Shown in pieces: positions 37,550-46,625 of a stretch of 64,000 nt of DNA. Every line of letters begins with the position of its first letter. Within the stretch, counting starts at the first letter, position 1. This DNA is from Neochlamydia sp. S13 (GTDB lineage Bacteria; Chlamydiota; Chlamydiia; Chlamydiales; Parachlamydiaceae). Below the pieces are notes generated by a model. The model searched no databases and was not told the DNA's origin. It saw only the letters and a program-made list of their open reading frames with translations. The translations under genes and the position numbers were made by a program. The stretch covers positions 1,736,001 to 1,800,000 of the forward strand of contig NZ_AP017977.1 of the NCBI RefSeq assembly GCF_000648235.2, given 5' to 3'.

Positions 37550-39259
37550 CTACAATTGAAAACGTTGCCTTATTTTTTTGGCGATATCTTTCAAAGGATT
37601 TTTCGCTAATTCAAGCGTTCGCAGCTGAGACAATTGATCTATTTCTGCGGGCAGACTGATGAGCTGGTTTTGATTTAAGTAAAGCCATTGCAGCTGAGAC
37701 AATTGACCTATTTCTACAGGCAGAGCGGTGAGCTGGTTTTGATTTAAGTCAAGCCTTCGCAGCTGAGAGAGCTGCTCAATTTCTGCAGGCAGGCTGGTGA
37801 GTTGGTTTTCGCTTAAGTGAAGCCGGGTCAGCTGAGGCAACTGCCCGATTTCTGCAGGAAGGGTGGTGAGCTGGTTTTGATTTAAGTAAAGCGATTGCAG
37901 CTGAGACAGCTGCCTAATTTCTGCAGGCAGGCTGGTGAGCTGGTTTTGATTTAAGTAAAGCCATTGCAGCTGAGGCAGCTGTCCTATTTCTGCAGGTAGA
38001 GCGGTGAGCTGGTTTCGATTTAATTCAAGCGTTTGCAGCTGAGACAGCTGCCCAATTTCTGCAGGCAGACTGGTGAGCTGGTTTTGATTTAAGTAAAGCG
38101 CTCGTAGTTGAGACAGCTGCCTAATTTCTGCAGGCAGGCTGGTGAGCTGGTTTTGATTTAAGTAAAGCCATTGCAGCTGAGACAATTGCCCGATTTCTAC
38201 AGGCAGAGCGGTGAGCTGGTTCTGATTTAACTCCAGCCATTGCAGCTTAGGCAGCTGCCCGATTTCTGCAGGCAGGCTGGAGAGCTGGTTTTGGCTTAAG
38301 TAAAGGAGTTGCAGCTGAGACAATTGCCCGATTTCTACAGGCAGACTGGTGAGCTGGTTTTGACTTGAGTAAAGCTCTTGCAACTGAGACAATTGCCCGA
38401 TTTCTACAGGAAGGCTAGAGAGCTGGTTTTGGCTTAAGTAAAGGAGTTGCAGCTGAGACAATTGCCCGATTTCTACAGGCAGACTGGTGAGCTGGTTTTC
38501 GCTTAAGTGAAGCCGGGTCAGCTGTGACAATTGACCTATTTCTGTAGGCAGACTGGTGAGTTGGTTTTCTCTTAAGTGAAGCGTTTGCAGCTGAGACAAT
38601 TGGCCTATTTCTTGGGGTAAGTAAGTCAAGCCTGCTTCAGATAAATCTAAAGCCTTGATGTTTTTACAATTTTCTTCAATCCACTCCCTAAGAAGCTCTC
38701 CTTTTTTCTCTAGAGGCAAGTGCTTAATTTCTTCTCGGCTCAAGTATTCTTCCCCACCAGGAAGTTTTTTCCAAAGCAAAAGGCGATTAATATTTAAGAG
38801 ATAAGAAGAGTAATTAGCTAGAGTAAAAGATCTCTTTTCCTCTATTTGTCCTTTAGATTTTAAAGAAAAAAAAGAGCTAGCTAAATTAAAGATTTGCCTA
38901 AAGATTACATTGACCTTTGCTGTTTCAGAAAGCTCTTCGTCTCCTTTAGATTTTAAAGGAGAAAGATAGTTAGCTAAAGTAAAGATTTGCCTAAAGATTG
39001 CATTTACCTTTGCTGCTTCAGAAAGCTTTTCTTCTAGCTTATAAATCCTATCTACAATAAGAGCCTGCTCCTTAACATTTCCTTGAGGAACATGCACTTT
39101 ACCTATTTGCTTATAAAGAGAAGGCATGACTTCCGTAGCTAGCAGATGATGCCATCTTTTACAGACGCTAAATAAGGAAGGAACTACGCAAGTCTCTAAG
39201 ATAGGGAGCAGCAATTCATTGGGCAAGCTTTCAATAGATGCCGGAGAGATAGGATGCAT
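37550..39259 (-). CDS. F-box-like / leucine-rich-repeat protein 2
   Basis: A 569-residue paralogue of LRR1 with the same F-box-like opening ([26 protein letters not shown]) and C-terminus, and about 16 LRRs. Its linker is unusual: a segment of about 32 residues is present twice in tandem, [18 protein letters not shown]... and [18 protein letters not shown]..., while LRR1 and LRR3 have one. Repeat number, and residues at the variable positions of each LRR, differ from the paralogues, as expected for proteins diversifying their binding surface. An IS5-type element interrupts the leader further upstream (39409) but leaves the promoter (39311-39339) intact. Confidence 0.85.
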   Translation of the reverse strand: MHPISPASIESLPNELLLPILETCVVPSLFSVCKRWHHLLATEVMPSLYKQIGKVHVPQGNVKEQALIVDRIYKLEEKLSEAAKVNAIFRQIFTLANYLSPLKSKGDEELSETAKVNVIFRQIFNLASSFFSLKSKGQIEEKRSFTLANYSSYLLNINRLLLWKKLPGGEEYLSREEIKHLPLEKKGELLREWIEENCKNIKALDLSEAGLTYLPQEIGQLSQLQTLHLRENQLTSLPTEIGQLSQLTRLHLSENQLTSLPVEIGQLSQLQLLYLSQNQLSSLPVEIGQLSQLQELYSSQNQLTSLPVEIGQLSQLQLLYLSQNQLSSLPAEIGQLPKLQWLELNQNQLTALPVEIGQLSQLQWLYLNQNQLTSLPAEIRQLSQLRALYLNQNQLTSLPAEIGQLSQLQTLELNRNQLTALPAEIGQLPQLQWLYLNQNQLTSLPAEIRQLSQLQSLYLNQNQLTTLPAEIGQLPQLTRLHLSENQLTSLPAEIEQLSQLRRLDLNQNQLTALPVEIGQLSQLQWLYLNQNQLISLPAEIDQLSQLRTLELAKNPLKDIAKKIRQRFQL

Positions 39260-39310
39260 TTTATTTCCTTGGGTAGTGATAACTTTTTTAGCATTTTTAT
39301 TCTTAAAAAG

Positions 39311-39339
39311 AATATAAAAAAATTAAAAAAGCAAGTCAA
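39311..39339 (-). promoter_or_regulatory. Conserved LRR-gene promoter, copy 2
   Basis: On the minus strand, TTGACT (39339-39334), a 17-base spacer and TATATT (39316-39311), identical in both hexamers to copies 1 and 3. Confidence 0.55.
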
Positions 39340-39408
39340 AACAATTCTTGCTTTTATCAATGAAAAACAACTCACAGATAATCTACCAACTTTTTTTTCA
39401 GATAGATT

Positions 39409-40322
39409 AGATCTCTTTCGAAACTGGAATAAAATGTAAATTTTAGTAAAATGGTGACTCAACATTTAAAGGAGGCACCATGAAATTTGATAAGATAGAG
39501 AAATTAGATGATGAACGATTTCGCAGATTGACAGGGGTAAAGCGTGGTACCTTTGATAAGATGGTGCAAATTTTACAGCAAGCCGATGCCGCCAAGAAGA
39601 TTAAAGGCGGGCGTAAATATAAACTACGTTTAGAAGACATGCTGCTAATGACCTTGGAATATATGCGAGAATATAGGACCTATTTCCATATTAGCCAAAG
39701 CTATGGAATCAGTGAAAGCTCAGCTTATAAAGCGGTGAAATGGATTGAAGATACGTTAATCAAGCATCCAGATTTTGCTTTACCGGGACGTAAAGAGCTT
39801 TTGAAAAGCGATACGGAATATGAGGTTATTTTAATTGATGCTACAGAAACGCCTATTGAGCGCCCTAAAAAAAACAAAAGCGCTATTATTCAGGGAAAAA
39901 GAAAAAACATACCCTAAAGACCCAAGTTGTAGTCGATAAGAAGAGTAAAAAAGTAATTTGTACCTCATTTGGCAATGGCAAAAAGCATGATTTTAGGCTA
40001 TTCAAAGAATCTCAGGTTAAAATCAATCCACAAATAAGAGTGTTAACCGATTCAGGATATCAAGGATTAACAAAGCTACATGCCCAAACCCAGATGCCCA
40101 AGAAAAAAAGTAAGAAGAAGCCTTTAACTCAAGAGGATAAAAGAACAAACCAAAGTTTATCCAGAGAAAGAGTTGCCAATGAAAACGTCATTGGCCTCCT
40201 TAAGCGATTTAAAATTATAGCCGATCGCTACAGAAATAGACGTAAAAGATTTGCACTTCGCTTCAACTTGATTGCAGCAATCTATAACTGGGAATTAAAT
40301 ACGTGAGTTTCGAAAGAGGTCT
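39409..40322 (+). mobile_element. Complete IS5-family element, 914 bp, with 3-bp target duplication
   Basis: Terminal inverted repeats of 17 bases with one mismatch are AGATCTCTTTCGAAACT at 39409-39425 and AGTTTCGAAAGAGGTCT at 40306-40322. Both are flanked by the direct repeat ATT (39406-39408 and 40323-40325). The homologous leader of LRR1 keeps the empty site, GATAGATTCAAG at 37152-37163, with ATT once, so the insertion event can be read directly. It carries one transposase gene in two frames. Confidence 0.88.
39480..40306 (+). CDS. IS5-family transposase, two frames joined at an A8 run
   Basis: Frame one (39480-39917) opens MKFDKIEKLDDERFRRLTGV with a helix-turn-helix domain (ISQSYGISESSAYKAVKWIE) and the first catalytic Asp in VILIDATETPIERPKK. 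After a run of eight A (39867-39874), frame two continues RYYSGKKKKHTLKTQVVVDK, the second Asp in VLTDSGYQG and the Glu region RVANENVIGLLKRF, ending at 40306. One extra A, or a -1 slip on A_AAA_AAC, restores ERPKKKQKRYYSG. With intact ends and target duplication around it, programmed frameshifting is quite likely. Confidence 0.85.
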
Positions 40323-40447
40323 ATTCAAGCAGTTGAAGCTTGCTTAGTTGCGGGAAGAAAAGCGGATTACTTCTTTAAAGATAAGATGGCTAAAAGTTTT
40401 TTATTTCATTTTAGCCCACCCCAATTTAAAAAGTACTTACGGCCATT

Positions 40448-42133
40448 CTACAATTGAAAACGCTGCCTTATTTTTTCGGCGATATCTTTCAAAGGATTTT
40501 CCGCTAATTCAAGGGTTTGCAGATCAGACAGCTGCCCGATTTCTGCAGGCAGAGCGGTGAGCTGGTTTTGATTTAAGTCAAGCAATTGTAGTTGAGACAA
40601 TTGGCTTATTCCTGCAGGAAGGCTGGTAAGCTGGTTTTGATTTAAGTAAAGCTCTTGTAGCCGAGACAACCGCTCGATTTCTTCAGGCAGAGCGGTGAGC
40701 TGATTTTGATGTAAGTTAAGCCATTGCAGCTGAGACAATTGACCTATTTCAGCAGGTAGACTGGTTAGCTGGTTTTGATTTAAGTCAAGCCTCAGCAGCT
40801 GAGAGAGCTGCCCTATCTCTACAGGCAGAGCGGTGAGCTGGTTTTGATTTAATTTAAGCGTTTGCAGCTGAGACAGCTGCCCGATTTCTGTAGGAAGGCT
40901 GGTGAGCTGGTTTTGATTTAAGTAAAGCACTTGCAGCTGAGACAGCCGCCCGATTTTTGCAGGAAGGCTGGTCAGCTGGTTTTGGCTTAAGTAAAGCTGT
41001 AGCAGATTAGAAAGCTGCCCAATTTCTGCAGGTAGACTGGTGAGCTGGTTTTGATTTAAGTCAAGCACTCGTAGTTGAGACAGCTGCCCGATTTCTGCAG
41101 GCAGACTGGTGAGCTGGTTTTGATTTAACTCAAGCCCTTTCAGCTGAGACAGCTGCCCGATTTTTGCAGGAAGGCTGGTGAGCTGGTTTTGATTTAAGTA
41201 AAGCTCTTGTAGCCGAGACAACCGCCCGATTTCTTCAGGCAGACTGGTGAGCTGGTTTTGATTTAAGTAAAGCTCTTGTAGCCGAGACAACCGCCCGATT
41301 TCTTCAGGCAGACTGGTGAGCTGGTTTTGATTTAATTGAAGCCGTGTCAGCTTAGACAGCTGCCCTATTTCTATAGGAAGGCTGGTGAGCTGATTTTGGC
41401 TTAAGTTAAGCCATTGTAGCTTAGACAGCTGCCCAATTTCTGTAGGCAGAGCGGTGAGCTGGTTCTGGCTTAAGTTAAGCCGTGTCAGCTCAGACAACTG
41501 CCCTATTTCTGTAGGCAGACTGGTGAGCTGGTTTTGATTTAATTCAAGCGTTTGCAGCTGAGACAATTGGCCTATTTCTGAGGGTAAATAAGTCAAGCCT
41601 GCTCTAGATAAATCCAAAGCCGTGATGCTTTTACAATTTTCTTCAATCCAATCTCTAAGAAGCTCTCCTTTTTTTTGTAGAGGCAAGTGCTTAATTTCTT
41701 CTCGGCTCAAGTATTCTTCTCCACCAGGAAGTTTTTTCCAAAGTAAAAGGCGATTAATATTTAAGAGATAAGAAGAGTAATTAGCCAGCGTTAAGCCTTT
41801 TTTTTCTTCTGTTTTCCATTTAAATTCTAAAGTTGAAAGAGACTTGGCTAAAGTAAAGATTTGCCTAAAGATTGCATTTACCTTTGCTGTTTCAGAAAGC
41901 TTTTCTTCTAGCTTGTAAATCCTATCTACAATAAGAGCCTGCTCCTTAACATTTCCTTGAGGAACATGCACTTTACCTATTTGCTTATAAAGAGGGGGCA
42001 TGACTTCAGAAGCTAGCAGATAATGCCATCTTTTACAGACACTAAATAAGGAAGGAACTACGCAAGCCTCTAAGATAGGGAGCAGCAATTCATTGGGCAA
42101 GCTTTCAATAGATGTCGAGGAGATAGGATGCAT
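40448..42133 (-). CDS. F-box-like / leucine-rich-repeat protein 3
   Basis: A 561-residue third paralogue with the F-box-like N-terminus ([26 protein letters not shown]), a single copy of the [18 protein letters not shown] linker, about 17 LRRs and the shared end [10 protein letters not shown]. Repeats 5 and 6 are nearly identical ([20 protein letters not shown]), showing recent repeat duplication. Its leader is homologous to those of LRR1 and LRR2 up to about 42230, where an IS1634 remnant replaces it; the promoter (42185-42213) survives. The role is as proposed for LRR1. Confidence 0.85.
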   Translation of the reverse strand: MHPISSTSIESLPNELLLPILEACVVPSLFSVCKRWHYLLASEVMPPLYKQIGKVHVPQGNVKEQALIVDRIYKLEEKLSETAKVNAIFRQIFTLAKSLSTLEFKWKTEEKKGLTLANYSSYLLNINRLLLWKKLPGGEEYLSREEIKHLPLQKKGELLRDWIEENCKSITALDLSRAGLTYLPSEIGQLSQLQTLELNQNQLTSLPTEIGQLSELTRLNLSQNQLTALPTEIGQLSKLQWLNLSQNQLTSLPIEIGQLSKLTRLQLNQNQLTSLPEEIGRLSRLQELYLNQNQLTSLPEEIGRLSRLQELYLNQNQLTSLPAKIGQLSQLKGLELNQNQLTSLPAEIGQLSQLRVLDLNQNQLTSLPAEIGQLSNLLQLYLSQNQLTSLPAKIGRLSQLQVLYLNQNQLTSLPTEIGQLSQLQTLKLNQNQLTALPVEIGQLSQLLRLDLNQNQLTSLPAEIGQLSQLQWLNLHQNQLTALPEEIERLSRLQELYLNQNQLTSLPAGISQLSQLQLLDLNQNQLTALPAEIGQLSDLQTLELAENPLKDIAEKIRQRFQL

Positions 42134-42184
42134 TTTATTTCCTTGGGTAGTGATAACTTTTCAGTATTTTTATTTTTTAAAGAC

Positions 42185-42213
42185 AATATAAAAAAATTAA
42201 AAAAGCAAGTCAA
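42185..42213 (-). promoter_or_regulatory. Conserved LRR-gene promoter, copy 3
   Basis: On the minus strand, TTGACT (42213-42208), a 17-base spacer and TATATT (42190-42185). Confidence 0.55.
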
Positions 42214-42239
42214 ACGAATTCGTATCCTTATCACCGGGG

Positions 42240-42775
42240 GTATCGGCTAACTTGTTAAGCAAAGAGCAAGCTACTGTGCCTTGTAATTGATAGCTAGATG
42301 TAGAAGGTTTTTGCTGAGCTTTGGGCCGACCAGGCGTAGCATGCTTTTGAGTTGCTATAACTTGAGTTTCTATCATCTGTATCTATTTAAGTCTTTTTGC
42401 AAACTTATCTAATTGACGCTTAGCATCTTTTGAACATAAAAACTCTTGCTGCATGAGCTTAGTAAAGGCTTTGGCTTCTTTTTCAGTGTCCTTAAGATAA
42501 TGCTTGGATAAAGTAGGGCATTCTCTTTGATAGGTCACTTGGCTAGAGATGACTACCCATCTTTGTTCAACGCCTGCATAGCAAGAGGTACTCTCAAAAG
42601 CTTGATAGCCTTCTACTATCTCTACAGTTTTGTCGTAAGGCACTTCAAATATGAGTTCTTTGGCCTCTTTGATTGGCAGGGGCATACGCGTGACAAATAA
42701 GCTTTGTTCTCTTTTAAAGGCTTGCAAGGTAGCTAGAGTATAAAGAGCAATACCTTCTACTATATAGTTCAACAT
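42240..42775 (-). pseudogene. IS1634-family transposase remnant
   Basis: On the minus strand the frame from 42775 to 42383 reads EGIALYTLATLQAFKREQSL, FVTRMPLPIKEAKELIFE, AGVEQRWVVISSQ and CSKDAKRQLDKFAKRLK, then a stop (TAG), then continues in the same frame with IETQVIATQ, PGRPKAQQKP and SYQLQGTVACSL to about 42240. The order and motifs fit the C-terminal half of IS1634-type (DDE) transposases. The N-terminal half is missing, and the left end abuts the broken LRR3 leader. Confidence 0.7.
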
Positions 42776-43136
42776 GATTCAAAGCATTTTCGCCCTGAGA
42801 AAAGACTGTAAGAGCTTTTTTTTAAATGCTATATTTTCTTTACAAGTCAATCATTGCAAAGCTCTTAATTTCTTGCAAAGTTTACTATGAAACCAAACAA
42901 GTTAGATAACCAATAGGGCCACCTTTTTAAATTCTGCTTTAGCGGCGAACTCAATCAAATCATTCTCTTATTTAAGCTATCTTAAGTTGATTGTAGGGAA
43001 GCAGCTAGAGGAAGAATTTGATAAGGTGTTTGTAGAAAAACAGGCCAACCAGCTAATCCTGTAAGGTTAGTTGTAGGGTTCCTTACCTTGTAACATATTA
43101 CGGGGAGCACTAATAGTTTACACTTTTTCAAGCAAC
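42776..43136. other. Intergenic region between IS remnants
   Basis: About 360 bp with no gene; probably IS flanks and decayed DNA. Confidence 0.35.
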
Positions 43137-44152
43137 ATATCTAGGATGGCAGCCCTTGACAAAGTTCTGGATGACATAAGGCTGTTTTTGCCTCATTTTA
43201 AGGTGGCTATTTAGCAGTTTTACCATCTGTGCTTTAGTATGAAGTCATTGCTTCCCAATGTGGGATTTTCATCTTGATTTAAAAATTCATCGGGATTTAG
43301 TTCTGGGCAATAACTTGGCAAATAGTACAAGCGAATATGCTCCTTGTTTTTTGTGAGCCAATTCTTAACTATTTTTGATTTGTGAGCACGATGCTGGTCA
43401 ACGATCAAAAACACTTTCCTGTCACATTGTCGAATTATCCTTTTGAGAAATTTAAGAAAAATTTCAGATGTAAAATTCTCGTGAAACACCATAAAATTTA
43501 ATTTTCCTAAATTAGTAAGAGCGGATATCATATTGCAAGAAAATCGATTTCCTGTTCGCTTCACAACTGGAGTTTTTCCCTTCAAACCATATGTTCTTCC
43601 CACGTTGTGGTCCGATCTTAAACCCATCTCATCACCCCAATAGATTGTTGCATTTTCTTTTTTAGATAGCTTTTGGATCGATGGATATTCAATTTTAAAC
43701 CATTCTTCAATAGCTTTGGGGTTCTGTTCAATCGCACGGCGTGCAGGCTTTTGAGGGGAAAACCCCCAAGTTGCTAAATATCTTCCCACAGTCCACTTGG
43801 AAAGCTTAATGTTAAATTTATTCCATATTAGAAGCCCAACAGATTCACGGGTCCATAAGAAAAAAGGCAGCGACAATTGATCTGGGCAAGAATTCTTAAT
43901 AAAATTCACTATTTGAGCACTTTGCCATGGTTGCAGCTTAGTACCTTTTGGACGCCCTCGCTTATGAATTTTTAACCCTTGTTTACCTGATTCAGAATGC
44001 TTTTTTATCCAGTTATAGACGGCTTGACGGCTTACTCCCAAATGTTTGGAGATCTCAGTAGTATTTTTACCATTTAAAAACAGATCTACAGCTTTATGCC
44101 GAAGCTGTTGCTGAATGACTGGGGGTAATAAACGAGCATCTGAATATTTCAT
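43137..44152 (-). pseudogene. IS630-family transposase with broken C-terminus
   Basis: The frame from ATG 44152 to 43220 (310 codons) gives a helix-turn-helix N-terminus (TTEISKHLGVSRQAVYNWIK), a winged region (RGRPKGTKLQPWQSAQIVNF), and DDE blocks IYWGDEMGLRSD, VFLIVDQHRAHKS and LPSYCPELNPDEFLNQD. After NQD the frame goes wrong (ENPTLGSN...). Another frame resumes the family ending, KAQMVKLLNSHLKMRQKQPY, then IQNFVKG, as far as about 43137, with stops near the joint. So the catalytic core is intact but the tail is frameshifted. Confidence 0.78.
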
Positions 44153-44227
44153 ATGCTTTAAATATAGTTTTAAAGGTATAGTTATTTGAATTCTATTTTT
44201 CTAAGGATATATGTATAATCAATTGGC

Positions 44228-45075
44228 ATGGTATATTCACACGATTTAAGAAAAAAAGCTTTGAATTATATAGAGAATGGCGGCTCAATGGCCACAGCTA
44301 GTGGGGTGTTTGGCGTAACAGTTCGCACGTTAACAAACTGGATTAAGCGGAAAAAACAAGGTTGCCTAGCTCCTAAAAAAAGACGGCAGAGCCCCAGTAA
44401 AATTGATAGTGAAAAGCTAAAATTATATATAAAACAAACTCCGGACGCATACCTTAGAGAAATAGCTGAGGCATTCGGAGTGACAATAACTGCAGTTTTT
44501 TATGCCTGTAAAAGACTGAAAATCACTTTAAAAAAAAGACACCCTTCTACAAGGAAAGAGATGAGAATAAGCGAGAAGAATTTAGACAAAAACTAGAAAA
44601 TATTCCGGAAGAAAATAGGATTTACATAGATGAAAGCGGGATAAATGCCTACTTACAGCGCCAACATGCAAGAGCACCTATAGGAGAAAAGATTTATGGT
44701 GCTATAGCAGGTCGTTCATTTGCTAGAGAAAGCTTTATAGCAGCTAAATGCAAGTCTAAAATTTTAGCTCCTTTTTGTTATACAGGTACTTGTAATTCTC
44801 TTTTGTTTAACTTTTGGCTAGAAAAAATATTGATACCCGAACTTAAAGCAGGGCAAGTTCTGATTATGGATAATGCTACCTTCCATAAATCGCAAACCAC
44901 TCATGAGCTTATCAAAAAAGCAGAGTGTGAGATTTTATTTTTACCGCCTTATTCTCCAGATTTAAATACTATTGAAACCTTTTGGGCTAATTTTAAGAAG
45001 ATTGTAGCAGCAAACTTAAGTAAGTTTTCTACTCTTGCTCAAACCATTGATTACTCTTTTTTAAGTATATGTTAA
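44228..45075 (+). CDS. IS630-family transposase (second type), two frames joined at an A8 run
   Basis: Frame one (44228-44596) has the opening MVYSHDLRKKALNYIENGGS and helix-turn-helix ASGVFGVTVRTLTNWIKR. After a run of eight A (44530-44537), frame two continues KTPFYKERDENKREEFRQKL, IYIDESGINAYLQRQHARAP, QVLIMDNATFHKS and FLPPYSPDLNTIETFWANFK, ending at 45075. A -1 slip on A_AAA_AAA or one extra A fuses the halves exactly. This is a different IS630 lineage from the copies at 29266 and 43137 and lies head-to-head with the latter. Confidence 0.82.
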
Positions 45076-45353
45076 TGAACAGAAATTTAAAATTCAAACC
45101 ACTATACTTGGTGGATGGAAAGGTTTCATTACCCCTTTTCAACCTTAGAAAACCTTTAAAATTTTTTCAAACGATGAAGAAGGATTGAAATAAATAAATT
45201 CTCTTTGATAATTTTAAAAGTAATAAAAAAGGGCTGCATGTATTTTAATAAATTTTGAGCCCTGGCATTCCTGTTGATGCTGAAAAAAATTCGTTTTCAT
45301 AAAGTTCATTAAAAAACATAACCCTTTAAAATCATTGAAGAAAGGAGGAAAAA

Positions 45354-46007
45354 ATGAAAACTAAAGGCACATGCACTACCTGCGGCAAAACCTATAGTCC
45401 CAGCAAAGGAAGCGCTCATTTACTTGGGTGTGCTTTAAAATCTTTACAACCTTCTCAATCGACACCGGAGGGATATTTACTTCGCATCTCATGGGCAGAA
45501 GAGCCCGGTCTTTATTGGATGTTTGTCGCTATTCCCCAGAACACTTCCTTAGGATCTCTAGATGCGTTTTTAAGGACTTCATGGTTAGAATGCTGCGGAC
45601 ATCTTAGCGAGTTTACTATTGGCAGACGACATTACATGTCTCATACTGAATCTGGCAAACTTAGCCCCTCTATGAATCATCCAATCGGCAAAATTCTATC
45701 TCCAGGCTTAGAGTTTACCTACATTTATGATATGGGATCTTCTACTGAACTCGATATACAAGTCACGGAAAAGCTTGCCGCCTGCCCTCAAAAAGAAATT
45801 TCAATTCTTATGCGAAATGATCCTCCTGCTTTTCTATGCGAAGCATGTAATCAAGCGGCTGATATCATTTGCTCTTTATGCGGTTCAAAGCTGTGTGCCA
45901 AGTGCAGTACAAGCCACCCCTGTGCTATCGATGAAAAAGATACTTATATGCTTATGCCGCTGGTTAATTCCCCACGCGCAGGCGTATGTGGTTATACAGG
46001 AGAATAA
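45354..46007 (+). CDS. Zinc-finger hypothetical with a pRiA4b ORF-3-like core
   Basis: A 217-residue soluble protein. The N-terminus has a small zinc-ribbon half (CTTC at 7-10). The middle (about 45-125) reads YWMFVAIPQNTSLGSLDAFL and then WLECCGHLSEFTI, a pattern I associate with the plasmid pRiA4b ORF-3-like fold. The C-terminus has a B-box-like cysteine/histidine cluster (FLCEACNQAADIICSLCGSK, then LCAKCSTSHPC). The function is unknown; the domain mix suggests nucleic-acid or protein binding. It has a very strong AGGAGG site and sits alone at the edge of an IS-rich zone, so it may be acquired. Confidence 0.7.
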   Translation: MKTKGTCTTCGKTYSPSKGSAHLLGCALKSLQPSQSTPEGYLLRISWAEEPGLYWMFVAIPQNTSLGSLDAFLRTSWLECCGHLSEFTIGRRHYMSHTESGKLSPSMNHPIGKILSPGLEFTYIYDMGSSTELDIQVTEKLAACPQKEISILMRNDPPAFLCEACNQAADIICSLCGSKLCAKCSTSHPCAIDEKDTYMLMPLVNSPRAGVCGYTGE

Positions 46008-46046
46008 AAGGCCACTAGAGGTTAAATTTATCTGGTAATTTCATAA

Positions 46047-46625
46047 CTAATGACTTTTTATCAGAGAGATAAAATACTTATGAATAGCTGTACTCTGGGT
46101 CAGTTCAGGATGAAAAGTCGCTCCCAAATGCATTCCTTGCTTTACCAGCACGGCTTCTCCTTGATAAGTCGATAAAACCTCAACCTCCTTACCATACTGA
46201 TGAATGCGTGGTGCTCTAATAAAGGCTGCAGCCACATCCTCAGCTTGAGAAGAACTCAAGTTAGCTTTTAGATTGGCAATAAAGGACTCATACTGACGGC
46301 CAAAGGCATTACGCTCTACAGAAACATTTATAATGCCTAAGGGCTGCATAGGGTCGGCAATTATTTCGTGGGACATCAAGATAAGCCCTGCGCATGTACC
46401 AAAAAGAGGCCTTAGCTGGGCAAATTGCTTTAAAGGATAAGACATTTGAATGAAATCAATTTGACGTTTTATAGTGGTGGATTCTCCTCCTGGAATAATC
46501 AACCCATGGCACCTACTTAAATCCTCAGGCTTGCGCACCGCGACAGCTTTCACATTTAAAGAATGCACCATATCTATATGCTTAGAAAAAGCACCTTGTA
46601 GCGCCAAAACACCAATAGTGGTCAT
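46047..46625 (-). CDS. pdxT: Pyridoxal 5'-phosphate synthase, glutaminase subunit PdxT
   Basis: A 192-residue class I glutamine amidotransferase that feeds ammonia to PdxS. Motifs are GVLALQGAFSKHI, the oxyanion region IIPGGESTTI (43-52), nucleophile Cys78 (LFGTCAGL) and the His172/Glu174 pair (TFHPEL). Length is normal. Its ATG follows the pdxS stop directly (TAA then ATG), so translation is probably coupled in a 2:2 complex operon. Confidence 0.95.
   Translation of the reverse strand: MTTIGVLALQGAFSKHIDMVHSLNVKAVAVRKPEDLSRCHGLIIPGGESTTIKRQIDFIQMSYPLKQFAQLRPLFGTCAGLILMSHEIIADPMQPLGIINVSVERNAFGRQYESFIANLKANLSSSQAEDVAAAFIRAPRIHQYGKEVEVLSTYQGEAVLVKQGMHLGATFHPELTQSTAIHKYFISLIKSH

Noticed and set aside
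35182-42133. The regular 69-bp periodicity looked at first like a CRISPR-like or satellite array
   Set aside because: The repeats are in frame and encode 23-residue LRR units inside long open frames; they are coding repeats.
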